Assembly (NCBI GenBank): GCA_035487355.1
Contig: DATHMF010000005.1
Location: 1 to 34,151 of the forward strand
Length of the DNA: 34,151 nt
From: Terriglobales bacterium
GTDB taxonomy: Bacteria; Acidobacteriota; Terriglobia; Terriglobales; Acidobacteriaceae
Reading direction: 5' to 3'
Under the pieces are notes generated by a model, which worked only from the letters and a program-made list of their open reading frames with translations, ran no database searches and was not told the DNA's origin. This document shows positions 24,388-31,939 of this stretch, one piece after another; within the stretch, counting starts at the first letter, position 1; each line of letters opens with the position of its first letter. A program made the position numbers and the translations under genes.

Positions 24388-26330
24388 TGCCCGCGACGCT
24401 GCTCGAATTGCGTGCGGTCAGCCGCACCTACACAACCGGCGGTGAGCCGCTGACCGTGCTCCGGGAAGTAAGCCTGGAGATACACAGCGGGGAATTCGTC
24501 GCCATCATGGGCGCATCCGGCTCCGGCAAATCCACGCTGATGAATATCATTGGCTGTCTCGACAAACCGTCGAGCGGCACCTACTCCATCCGCGGCATCG
24601 ACGTAGCTACTCTGGATAGTGATCAACTGGCAGCCCTGCGGCGCGACACCTTCGGCTTCATCTTTCAGCGCTACAACTTGATGTCCGATCTCAATGCCGT
24701 CGAAAACGCGGAGGTTCCGGCCGTTTACCGCGGCATGGCCAAGGCGCGGCGGGCCGAGCACGCGAGCGGCTTATTGGAGGAACTCGGACTGGGCGACCGT
24801 CTGGAACACTTTCCCGGCCAACTCTCAGGCGGCCAGCAGCAGCGCGTCAGCATCGCTCGAGCGCTCATGAATGGCGGGCCGGTGATTTTGGCCGACGAAC
24901 CGACCGGAGCGCTGGATAGCCAGGGCGGCAAGGAAGTCATGGCCATCCTCGTGAAACTGCACAGACAAGGCCACACCATCATTCTGGTGACCCACGACAG
25001 CGACATCGCTGCGTATGCGCACCGCATCATCCGCATCGCGGATGGCCGAATCACCTCCGACGAGCAGCAGCAACACGGCGAGACGGATAGTCGGGCGCAG
25101 GCCGGCAATCCGGAAATGGATGTCAAGGCAGGCTCAGCCGTCCTCGGCGAGTCTCTGAAGATGGCCTTTCGTTCGCTCGTGCACAATCGCTTGCGGACTC
25201 TGCTGACCATGCTGGGAATCATCATCGGCGTCGCCTCTGTAGTTGCCTTGATGGCAATCGGAAACGGAGCCAAGCAGGACGTCCTCGATCGCATCCAGGC
25301 TATGGGTACCGACCTGTTGACGGTTAGGCGCGGAGCGCCGGCGGCTCGTGCCTCATCCAACATGGTGACCAGTTTTCTGCCGGAAGATCTGCCGTCGATG
25401 GGTGCCTTGCCTGGTGTCGCCATCGCGAATCCGGAAACGGACATCTCCGCGTTGCTGCGCTTTGGCGACCAGGATCTGACGGTCACCGCATTCGGCACCG
25501 GCGAAAGCTTCCCCGCTGTGCACGACTGGCCTCTGCAATTAGGCGTGTTCTTCTCGGCCGAACACGTCATGCGCTATTCCCAGGTCGTTGTACTCGGCCA
25601 GACTGTCATGAAGAACCTTTTTCCCAAGGGCACGGATCCACTGGGCCAGTACGTGCTCATTGGCAGAGCGCCTTTCCTGGTCATTGGAGTCTTGAGCAGC
25701 AAAGGCCTGAATACCCGGGGCGACGATATGGATAACTCCGTCTGGCTTCCCTACACCACAGCCGGAGCGCGCGTCTTTGGTCAACGCTTCTTCAGCGATT
25801 TCGTCATAAGAGTAGCGCCGGGCGCGGACATGACCATGGTGCAATCTGAACTCAGCACACTGCTGATGAAGCGCCACGGCAAGGAAGACTTCGACATCCG
25901 GAACATGGCCGACACCATTGCCACGGCCAATGCAACCCAGAACACGCTCACCTCTCTTCTGGTGGCGATTGCCGTGATCTCGCTTGTCGTAGGTGGCATC
26001 GGCGTAATGAATATCATGCTGGTCTCGGTCACCGAACGCACACGCGAAATCGGCATCCGCATGGCGATTGGCGCTCGCGGTTTCGATGTGTTGTTCCAGT
26101 TCCTCACCGAGGCCGTGATGGTCTGTTTTATCGGCGGACTGATCGGGGTGTTCGCCGGCATTGGTGGTGGCCTGGCAACCTCCACCATCGCAGGTTGGCG
26201 CGTAATCTTCACCGTGATACCAATCGTCGTCGCCTTCGCCTGTGCTTTTCTGACCGGGATCGTGTTTGGTTATCTTCCGGCGAGAAAAGCCGCGCAACTC
26301 GACCCCATTGAGGCGCTGGCCCGAGAGTAG
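24387..26330 (+). CDS. macB: MacB-type ABC transporter, fused ATPase and permease
   Basis: A 647-aa mechanotransmission ABC transporter that works with MacA and an outer-membrane TolC channel to expel macrolides, peptides or other compounds from the periplasm. The ATPase is at the N-terminus: Walker A GASGSGKST (42-50), signature LSGGQQQR, Walker B VILADEP (166-172), and TGALDS. The permease has one membrane segment after residue 265 (LLTMLGIIIGVASVVALMAIG), a large periplasmic domain (about 295-520), and three C-terminal segments with GGIGVMNIMLVSVTERTREIGIRMAIGA and the ending ARKAAQLDPIEALARE (parts of the FtsX domain). Length is normal for MacB. No TolC gene is in view. Confidence 0.92.
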   Translation: MPATLLELRAVSRTYTTGGEPLTVLREVSLEIHSGEFVAIMGASGSGKSTLMNIIGCLDKPSSGTYSIRGIDVATLDSDQLAALRRDTFGFIFQRYNLMSDLNAVENAEVPAVYRGMAKARRAEHASGLLEELGLGDRLEHFPGQLSGGQQQRVSIARALMNGGPVILADEPTGALDSQGGKEVMAILVKLHRQGHTIILVTHDSDIAAYAHRIIRIADGRITSDEQQQHGETDSRAQAGNPEMDVKAGSAVLGESLKMAFRSLVHNRLRTLLTMLGIIIGVASVVALMAIGNGAKQDVLDRIQAMGTDLLTVRRGAPAARASSNMVTSFLPEDLPSMGALPGVAIANPETDISALLRFGDQDLTVTAFGTGESFPAVHDWPLQLGVFFSAEHVMRYSQVVVLGQTVMKNLFPKGTDPLGQYVLIGRAPFLVIGVLSSKGLNTRGDDMDNSVWLPYTTAGARVFGQRFFSDFVIRVAPGADMTMVQSELSTLLMKRHGKEDFDIRNMADTIATANATQNTLTSLLVAIAVISLVVGGIGVMNIMLVSVTERTREIGIRMAIGARGFDVLFQFLTEAVMVCFIGGLIGVFAGIGGGLATSTIAGWRVIFTVIPIVVAFACAFLTGIVFGYLPARKAAQLDPIEALARE

Positions 26331-26495
26331 AACCAGAATGCACTTACGGAATCACGGGCGGTTCCGGCCTGGAAGGGTCCAAGTCACATTGCTTTGACGA
26401 ACCCGAACGAATTCCACGTTCAAGAAGATTTCTGAACGAGTGGTCGAGATCCGAATATTCTCAATGAGTGCTAGTGAGAAAAAGCTGTAGTTTCA

Positions 26496-26933
26496 TCACT
26501 TTTTACTTTTAGGTACTTTCGCTCGGGTCCCCGCAGGCGCTTTCCTCTTCAATTTGATCTGATTGAAAGCAATGGCGTCACGGACGAGATTTTTTAGAGC
26601 ACGCTCATTTATCTTATCGCCCTCGAACCAATCGATCGCCCGCCACGTGTTGCCTGCGAAGCCGGCGTTGAAGAGCTTGTCAGGATCGGGGAGGCTCGCC
26701 CCGTGGGCAAAGGTAAGCTTCACCTTATCTTTGTGGGCGTTGCCGACCGCGATGATTCCGTCGCGAGACCACACGGGGCTTCCCATCCACTTCCATTCCT
26801 CGATGATCTCGTGGTCGGCCGCAAGGATGCTCTTGCGGATGCTGGCCAGCGTTTTGCCACGCCAGTCTGTGAGTTTCTTGATTCTCTCGTCTATCAATGC
26901 AGAGGCAGATTCCACCGGGACGGGCCTTTTCAT
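26496..26933 (-). CDS. DUF1801 (YdhG-like) family protein
   Basis: A 145-aa cytoplasmic protein of the DUF1801 fold, related to small frataxin-like or iron-associated folds but without a firm function. The signature region is IEEWKWMGSPVWSRDGIIAVG with KVKLTFAHGASLPDP and the C-terminal WRAIDWFEGDKINERALKNLV. The ATG at 26933 is chosen because GGAGGTG lies 3-9 nt upstream; an extension to 26972 has no ribosome site. The first 16 codons and upstream region are duplicated at 28085-28145. Confidence 0.85.
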   Translation of the reverse strand: MKRPVPVESASALIDERIKKLTDWRGKTLASIRKSILAADHEIIEEWKWMGSPVWSRDGIIAVGNAHKDKVKLTFAHGASLPDPDKLFNAGFAGNTWRAIDWFEGDKINERALKNLVRDAIAFNQIKLKRKAPAGTRAKVPKSKK

Positions 26934-27010
26934 GGACACCTCCAAACCTCCGGCAGGATTCCCGGAAGTCACACATCTGTAAAACTTCTCTTGTGAGAGC
27001 TTAGGGCTGA

Positions 27011-27970
27011 TTAGATCTTGCCGGCTTTCATGTCCGCGACGCGCTTCTCAAAAGCCGAAGTGTTGGCGTTGTCGGTTTTGCCCTTGGCAATGGCCGCCTC
27101 CCCAACCTTGAGGGCTTCTTCTTTCCTGCCGGCCGACCAAAGGATGTTGGTCTTGGTCGAGAGATTTCGAAATGTTTCTTTGACCTTAATCGATTGGTCA
27201 ACGAATTTTAGCGCCTCGTCCCAATTCTTGTCGTTGGCATAAGTCTGGGCTGCCTGAAGGGGAAGGACTTCGTTCGCCGGATTCGCGGCAATGACCGCGT
27301 CAGCCTTTGCCCGCCAGAGCGCCTTCACGTCTTTCACTTCGACGGTAAAGGGAATGCGAACCTTTTCCCAACGGATGTTGACCGTCGCGGAATTTTCGCT
27401 GACGGGATCAAAGGTGTAGATCAGCCATTCCTGATTCTCGCTAACCGGTTGTGGCTTGGTTTTGACGCGCAGCGCATCCTTCTTCGAATCGTACGTAAAG
27501 CTGCCCCACTGTCCGGCGTCGTTGTTGAAGATGATGGTCCACTCGTCTTTACCGGGAATGGCGTGCAGGCTGTAGGTGCCGGCCTTCAACGGCTGCCCAT
27601 TGATCAGAACGTCGTCCGTTACCTGAAACGTCGTCGCGTCGTTCGCGCCGGCGCGCCAGACGTGATTGTAAGGAACGATGGGCTCGCCCGCCTTGCGCTC
27701 GTTCTGATTGTCGAGAGTGGCTTCGCCCTTGGCACGCGTTTCCATCGTCGCCGGCGCATCCGCGAAGATTACGCGGTCTTTCACCGCCGGCCGACTGTAA
27801 GTGATGCTGATGTCGGTAACGCCGATGGTCTGCATCACACTGGCTTTGGGACTGGGATAGATCGGCCTGACCCTCACTGGCGACTGCTGTGCCCGTACAT
27901 ACGGCGCCGCGCACGTCACGGCAAAGAGAATGGCAATGCTGAAAGTTGAAAATCGTTTGGGCGAAATCAT
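27011..27970 (-). CDS. Secreted DUF2911 protein
   Basis: A 319-aa exported protein. The ATG at 27970 has AGGAG 7-8 nt upstream and opens a signal peptide (MISPKRFSTFSIAILFAVTC, cleavage after VRA). The DUF2911 domain covers about 35-200, with ITYSRPAVKDRVIF, VWRAGANDATTFQVTDDVLINGQPLKAGTYSLHAIPG (in parts) and WTIIFNNDAGQWGSF. The C-terminal 110 residues are helical and TPR-like (WDEALKFVDQSIKVKETF, NILWSAGRKEEALKVGEAAI). This arrangement is common in Bacteroidota and Acidobacteriota; its function is unknown. Confidence 0.88.
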   Translation of the reverse strand: MISPKRFSTFSIAILFAVTCAAPYVRAQQSPVRVRPIYPSPKASVMQTIGVTDISITYSRPAVKDRVIFADAPATMETRAKGEATLDNQNERKAGEPIVPYNHVWRAGANDATTFQVTDDVLINGQPLKAGTYSLHAIPGKDEWTIIFNNDAGQWGSFTYDSKKDALRVKTKPQPVSENQEWLIYTFDPVSENSATVNIRWEKVRIPFTVEVKDVKALWRAKADAVIAANPANEVLPLQAAQTYANDKNWDEALKFVDQSIKVKETFRNLSTKTNILWSAGRKEEALKVGEAAIAKGKTDNANTSAFEKRVADMKAGKI

Positions 27971-28004
27971 TCTGGCACTCCTTCGACGGAGAATCTGGCC
28001 TGCA

Positions 28005-28133
28005 TTATCTAACGCGGGTGGGGTTAACGGCAAGCAGAGGGGAGACAATCGGAGACAGAACGGATGTTCCAAGTTCCTTGATCTTCTCGTCGATTAGTGC
28101 AGAGGCAGATTCCACCGGGATGGGCTTTTTCAT
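28005..28133 (-). pseudogene. Truncated copy of the DUF1801 gene start
   Basis: A 42-codon frame whose first 20 residues (MKKPIPVESASALIDEKIKE) closely match the DUF1801 protein at 26933, including the GGAGGTG ribosome site. After that the sequence becomes unrelated and ends at a stop codon just upstream of the DUF2911 gene. The copies' start codons are exactly 1,200 bp apart. It is probably a broken duplicate, although a short peptide could still be made. Confidence 0.65.
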
Positions 28134-28291
28134 ATACACCTCCAACTCTCGCAACCTATTTTAGCGCTTCGCTTAGGATGACAGCTTTGGGGGACTTCTC
28201 GATCAACAACAACAACATAGAACCAGCCCCGCGGTTCTAGATTTTCGCTAATGGCAGAAAACGTCCCGCCTGTCCCCGAATTTCCCCGGCT

Positions 28292-28897
28292 TCAGTTGGA
28301 CTTTCGGCCAGAGCGCGGACCGTAATCCGGCTTGGGCAGCAGACGGTCGCGGTCGTAAGGCGGGTCTTGGTGCATAGGAATGGGATCATTGGGAAATTCC
28401 TCATGCCAATGCCGACGCCAGGTGTCATCCGCGTAATACTTGAGATAGAGCAGGTTATCTTCCTCGCTGCCGCTGCCGAGCATCTGGATGTGGCACGCAG
28501 AATTCGCAGCCAGCGGCAATGCCTTTGTTTCTTCCCGCAGGGAATCGGTCCAGAGATGGGTATAGAGCTCGCGGTCGCTGAGATGATCTGTCTGTTCTAT
28601 AAACACATGAAGCAGGGCGAGCTTTTGGATTATCTCCCAGAGTTTTGCCGTCAGTTCCTCATCCTTGAGCGAATCCGGCGGTGGGAGTGACACGCCCGCG
28701 TTTTCAAGTTGCTGGAAGTTGGTCGTCCATGGAGCTTCCTCGCAGTCCACCAGTTGTTTCCAGAATGCCTCTTCCGCCTCGGCTGAGCAGTCGTCCAGGC
28801 TACCAACCTCCATCTGGCCACCACAAAGCTCTTCTGCGCGGCGTTTCAAATCTTCGATTCTCTTTTCCCGGTCGTCCTCAGCTTTAGGCTTTGCCAC
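28292..28897 (-). CDS. Hypothetical charged protein
   Basis: A 201-aa soluble acidic protein that I do not recognise. A GTG start at 28897 is chosen because GGGAGGAG lies just upstream. The N-terminus is a charged helix (AEDDREKRIEDLKRRAEELC). The middle has AFWKQLVDCEEAPWTTNFQQLENAGVSLPPPDSL, then LHVFIEQTDHLSDRELYTHLW and YLKYYADDTWRRHWHEEFPNDPIP (each quoted in part as visible motifs). These Trp- and His-rich stretches look constrained, so I take it as real. No signal peptide or membrane segment is seen. Confidence 0.75.
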   Translation of the reverse strand: MAKPKAEDDREKRIEDLKRRAEELCGGQMEVGSLDDCSAEAEEAFWKQLVDCEEAPWTTNFQQLENAGVSLPPPDSLKDEELTAKLWEIIQKLALLHVFIEQTDHLSDRELYTHLWTDSLREETKALPLAANSACHIQMLGSGSEEDNLLYLKYYADDTWRRHWHEEFPNDPIPMHQDPPYDRDRLLPKPDYGPRSGRKSN

Positions 28898-29330
28898 GAT
28901 CTCCTCCCGGCGCGGCTGACGGCACACTAGTCCGCGCCCTGCCCAAGATACGCGCCAATCCTACACGAGGCTGGGCCGGCTTTCTACCCGGCACATTGTT
29001 GGGCGCGACCGCACTAACGACGGGAACGACAAGGACGGCCCTTTCATGTACAGCTCCAAGTCTTGCATCTAATTTAGCCGCGCTCAGCTAACCTGCAACC
29101 TCAGCAATGGAAGCCTCTTCTGGTTCGATAGCAGTTCGGAAAGATGGTGGCAACCCGCGTGCGGGCTTAATAGGGAAGATTGGAATAATGTTGAATGCAT
29201 AGGTACGGAAATTCAAGGTCAGCGTCAATGGGAGGATAGGTCGGCGTGGCCTGCAGGCGGCGCCAGAAGGCACGAGAGCCCACGCATGATGTACATCGAA
29301 TGCGGATGCCATTTATTCTGGAGCAGAAGC
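28898..29330. other. 433-bp gap with a third copy of the DUF1801 start region
   Basis: No gene is found. A 74-codon minus-strand frame at 29088-29312 shows nothing I recognise and is doubtful. At 29034-29085 the sequence resembles 28120-28171: CCCTTTCATGTACAGCTCCAA, then TCTTGCATCTAATTTAGC. It covers the start codon, ribosome site and upstream DNA of the DUF1801 gene family. The frame opened there runs only 28 codons. Confidence 0.5.
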
Positions 29331-30266
29331 TTAGGTGCGCGTTAGCGCATCGGATCGTGGTGCCGCGCTGGCCACTGACAGGATGACTCCGGCAAACAGC
29401 AGCGTGTCGGCAAAGTAGTTGATCCCCTCCACCTTCACTTCAATACCCGGTTGGGACAGCGCCCCGATCATGACGGGCAAATAGATGACCAGGACCGTCA
29501 GCAAAATCCAGCCGCCGACACAGGCTGCCACGGTACGCGTTTTCCTGTTCAGCAGAATGCTTCCCCCGGCAAGGAGAAGGGCTGCGCCGGTCACATAGTC
29601 AATGAGCACGCGCCCGGGAATCCACGCCGGCATCTCTTTTTGCAGCGGGACGCCGGGAAGTCCCAGCGGATGCAGAAAGTGCTGAATGCCGAAGAATATT
29701 GCGGCGAGCGCGATCAGGATGCGGCCCACGGTGATCAGCGTGGTCCGGACTGGTCCGCGCCATCCGGCGTTGGGGCGGTGGGGGGCAGTGGCCGCGAAAA
29801 TCCAGCCGGCGCCGCCGAACGACGATTCGCGGAAGACGATGGTCCAGGTAATTCTGGCGTCCAGGTGCCTCAGCCCACTGGGAAGATAGAGCATCGCGAC
29901 AAACATGAACATCATGATTCCGACCAGCAGGCCGGACCAGCGCACCCCGATTTTGGCGGCGATGCTCAGGGCCGCGGCGATCAGCGCGCCGCCGACGAAA
30001 TATACCCAGAACATACGCCCTGGCATGTACTTCGGCACCAGGTCCTTGACGAATTCCGGGCCGAAGAGATGAAGTGCGCCGAAGACCGCCAGCGGGACGG
30101 CGAAACACAGATTGCTCAAAGCCACGATCTTGTCGAGGCCGCGGGCCTGGGCGATCTCGTTTTTCGCGGCCCATATTCCGATCAGGAAAACCGCGATGCC
30201 AGCGGAGCACATTGCGACCGCGGTGCCAGAGGTTGCGAAGAACGCGGCGAGAATGGCGGGGTGCAT
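29331..30266 (-). CDS. Membrane protein with two DoxX-like halves
   Basis: A 311-aa inner-membrane protein with about eight hydrophobic segments. Two halves share a pattern: FAVPLAVFGALHLFGPEFV then PKYMPGRMFWVYFVGGALIAAALSI, and LIALAAIFFGIQHFLHPLG then PAWIPGRVLIDYVTGAALLLAGGSI (quoted in parts). Each half has a GxxHF motif and a P-x-x-x-P-G-R loop, so the protein looks like an internal duplication of a DoxX-like four-helix unit. Function is unknown; a redox or quinone link is suggested only by family. The ATG at 30266 has no obvious ribosome site. Confidence 0.75.
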   Translation of the reverse strand: MHPAILAAFFATSGTAVAMCSAGIAVFLIGIWAAKNEIAQARGLDKIVALSNLCFAVPLAVFGALHLFGPEFVKDLVPKYMPGRMFWVYFVGGALIAAALSIAAKIGVRWSGLLVGIMMFMFVAMLYLPSGLRHLDARITWTIVFRESSFGGAGWIFAATAPHRPNAGWRGPVRTTLITVGRILIALAAIFFGIQHFLHPLGLPGVPLQKEMPAWIPGRVLIDYVTGAALLLAGGSILLNRKTRTVAACVGGWILLTVLVIYLPVMIGALSQPGIEVKVEGINYFADTLLFAGVILSVASAAPRSDALTRT

Positions 30267-30302
30267 GAGTTTGCTGATTTCGTACAGAGCCTCAGAATTC
30301 TA

Positions 30303-30479
30303 CTACGCGGGAAGCCGGACGGGGTGGGCCACCGCGTCTGTGATAGTCGGCCGCATCGGCTTCGATGACGCGGTCTCGATAATGAAAGCTGATGTAGCAG
30401 AGCCCGTTGACGGTGCAGCGCGAATCGTAGCAACTTCGTCATCTTCGCCGCCGATCAGATGGATTTTGTAATCCGGCAT
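30303..30479 (-). CDS. Possible small protein, maybe frameshifted
   Basis: A 58-codon frame beginning MPDYKIHLIGGEDDEVATIR, which looks protein-like. After about residue 20 the composition becomes random (Thr/Ser/Pro). In a shifted frame the same DNA reads CTVNGLCYISFHYRDRVIEADAADY, which looks more constrained. This could be a decayed small gene with one frameshift, or chance. There is no family match I can name. Confidence 0.3.
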   Translation of the reverse strand: MPDYKIHLIGGEDDEVATIRAAPSTGSATSAFIIETASSKPMRPTITDAVAHPVRLPA

Positions 30480-30537
30480 GATCCGATATTAGAGGCAGGA
30501 AAAACAGAAAAACAAAATAAGGATGAAATCTTTTTAG

Positions 30538-30568
30538 GCCCACGCCCCGCTTTGCGGGGGCATGGGGC
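30538..30568 (-). terminator. Strong GC hairpin after msrA
   Basis: GCCCACGCCCCGC-TTT-GCGGGG-GCATGGGGC forms a long stem 12 nt past the msrA stop codon on the minus strand. The tail on that strand (CTAAAAAG) is not U-rich, so it may stop or protect the transcript by structure alone, or be another palindromic repeat. Confidence 0.5.
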
Positions 30569-30579
30569 ACCCGGCTATT

Positions 30580-31260
30580 TCAACGACTCTTCCCTTTGTA
30601 ATCGACAAAATACTCAGGGAATTGCTGCTGCAAGGCTTTGATCTTTGGGCGGTCACACACCTGAATGTAGGGATCTTCTGGATGCTGGAGCGCATAGTCC
30701 TGGTGATAATCTTCGGCGCGATAGAAGCCTTTGAGTGGCGTCACCTCAGTCACAATGGGTTTCGGAAAGATCCTGGCCTGGTTCAACTGCTCGATATAAG
30801 CAGAAGCTATCTTCTTCTGTTCTTCATTCACGTAAAAGATCGCAGAACGATAAGAAGTGCCAACGTCTGGCCCTTGCCGGTTAAGTTGCGTGGGATCGTG
30901 CGCAACGGAAAAGAAGATTCTCAGCAGCTCTCCGTATGTGATCTTCGACGGATCATAAATCACTTCAACCGATTCCGCGTGCCCGGTGGTTTCTGTTGTA
31001 ACCTGATCGTACGTCGCCGTGGTGGCTGAGCCGCCGGAGTACCCTACCGTGGTCTCGGTCACGCCTTTCACTCTTTCAAAAACTGTTTGCGTTCCCCAAA
31101 AACAGCCACCGGCAAATACAGCCTTCTCTTTTCCAGCATGGCTGGCTAATGAGACGTCCATTTTTGCAGCAGGAATCGGCGGATTGGTTGCTGCTGTACA
31201 GGAAACTATAACTGCAATGACAGAGAGAAACAGGATGAGACGGAAGAAATGAGCGAACAT
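30580..31260 (-). CDS. msrA: Peptide methionine sulfoxide reductase A, predicted lipoprotein
   Basis: Reduces methionine-S-sulfoxide in damaged proteins. The 226-aa product has the active site GGCFWG (Cys53), then VKGVTETTVGYSGG, TTGHAESVEVIYDP and RSAIFY, all typical of MsrA, and a possible resolving Cys near the C-terminus (YIQVCDRP). The ATG at 31260 opens a lipoprotein signal (FFRLILFLSVIAVIVSC, lipobox IVSC with Cys21), so the enzyme is likely anchored in the envelope to protect exported proteins. An extension upstream to 31332 adds charged residues ahead of the signal and is rejected. No msrB gene is nearby. Confidence 0.92.
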   Translation of the reverse strand: MFAHFFRLILFLSVIAVIVSCTAATNPPIPAAKMDVSLASHAGKEKAVFAGGCFWGTQTVFERVKGVTETTVGYSGGSATTATYDQVTTETTGHAESVEVIYDPSKITYGELLRIFFSVAHDPTQLNRQGPDVGTSYRSAIFYVNEEQKKIASAYIEQLNQARIFPKPIVTEVTPLKGFYRAEDYHQDYALQHPEDPYIQVCDRPKIKALQQQFPEYFVDYKGKSR

Positions 31261-31270
31261 ATATAGATAA

Positions 31271-31474
31271 TCATAGTTTGTCTGACTTCCATTGGCTATG
31301 AGCCTCTGGCGCGGCCGGCGTGTCGGGATCATCCCAGCGTTCGATTACAAAACGAGCAATTTCTTCTGAACGCTTCTCCCGCTCTGCGGGATGCGCGTTG
31401 GCCTTTCCTACAAATCTCTCGCAACAAGACATGCACCCAATGATTTTTTGGGCAAAGTGATTCCACACTACCAT
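31271..31474 (-). CDS. Possible small hypothetical protein
   Basis: A frame of about 67 codons with a Cys cluster (GCMSCCERF) and a charged helix (AEREKRSEEIARFVIERWDD) that look protein-like. The start is unclear: ATG 31474 or ATG 31432, neither with a strong ribosome site. It lies 10 nt upstream of msrA and on the same strand as the 72-aa membrane protein, so it could be part of one transcript. There is no known family. Confidence 0.35.
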   Translation of the reverse strand: MVVWNHFAQKIIGCMSCCERFVGKANAHPAEREKRSEEIARFVIERWDDPDTPAAPEAHSQWKSDKL

Positions 31475-31543
31475 CTGCCCGCTGGAGTATAAGCGTGCCT
31501 CGCACTCCCATGCCCTCCGGGCCAAGTACCGGCCGCGAGGCGG

Positions 31544-31762
31544 CTAGGAGTTCTCTGCAGCATCCTGTTGGGCCGATCCTTTTGAAAAAAGTCGTCGAAC
31601 GAGATGGCCTTTCCACATCCACAATCCCGTAAGGACCATTACAGGAAGGAAGACATACCGAGTTGGGCGTGCATAGTCTGGAAGCTTTTCAAACGGACTA
31701 TAAATGTAACCGACGATCGGAATGCTAAAGATGATGTGAATCCAGCGAAAAATCGTACGCAT
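31544..31762 (-). CDS. Small membrane protein
   Basis: A 72-aa protein with two hydrophobic segments (WIHIIFSIPIVGYIYSPF and YVFLPVMVLTGLWMWKGHL) and a basic C-terminal tail. GGAGG lies 9 nt upstream of the ATG at 31762. The Trp/His/Tyr pattern looks conserved, and similar short inner-membrane proteins of unknown function are common. It precedes the small hypothetical gene and msrA on the same strand. Confidence 0.65.
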   Translation of the reverse strand: MRTIFRWIHIIFSIPIVGYIYSPFEKLPDYARPTRYVFLPVMVLTGLWMWKGHLVRRLFSKGSAQQDAAENS

Positions 31763-31840
31763 ATAATTTGTCCTCCATGTATCTGTGAAACTGTGAGTCA
31801 TTTACTCAGTCCTGGCTTTCAAATTGTGCCAGCAGATTTC

Positions 31841-31904
31841 AGTCAGCGAAAAACCCTAGATCCCTCCGCTCCGCCACAAAAAGCGCGGCTCCGGTCGGGA
31901 TGAC
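31841..31904 (+). repeat. 64-nt dispersed repeat, copy A
   Basis: CTAGATCCCTCCGCTCCGCC, then CGCGGCTCCGGTCGGGATGACA. It matches 33278-33340 closely and in the same direction. The two copies flank the SRPBCC-phosphatase gene. Confidence 0.75.
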
Positions 31905-31939
31905 AAACTGGAAAACTCTACAGAAATAGCTAAAGTTGT

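Noticed and set aside
29088..29312. 74-codon minus-strand frame
   Set aside because: No domain, ribosome site or conserved-looking motif; kept only as a remark in the gap entry.
29451..30368. Plus-strand 305-codon frame
   Set aside because: It is antisense to the DoxX-like membrane protein and is composed of charged low-information sequence typical of a shadow frame.
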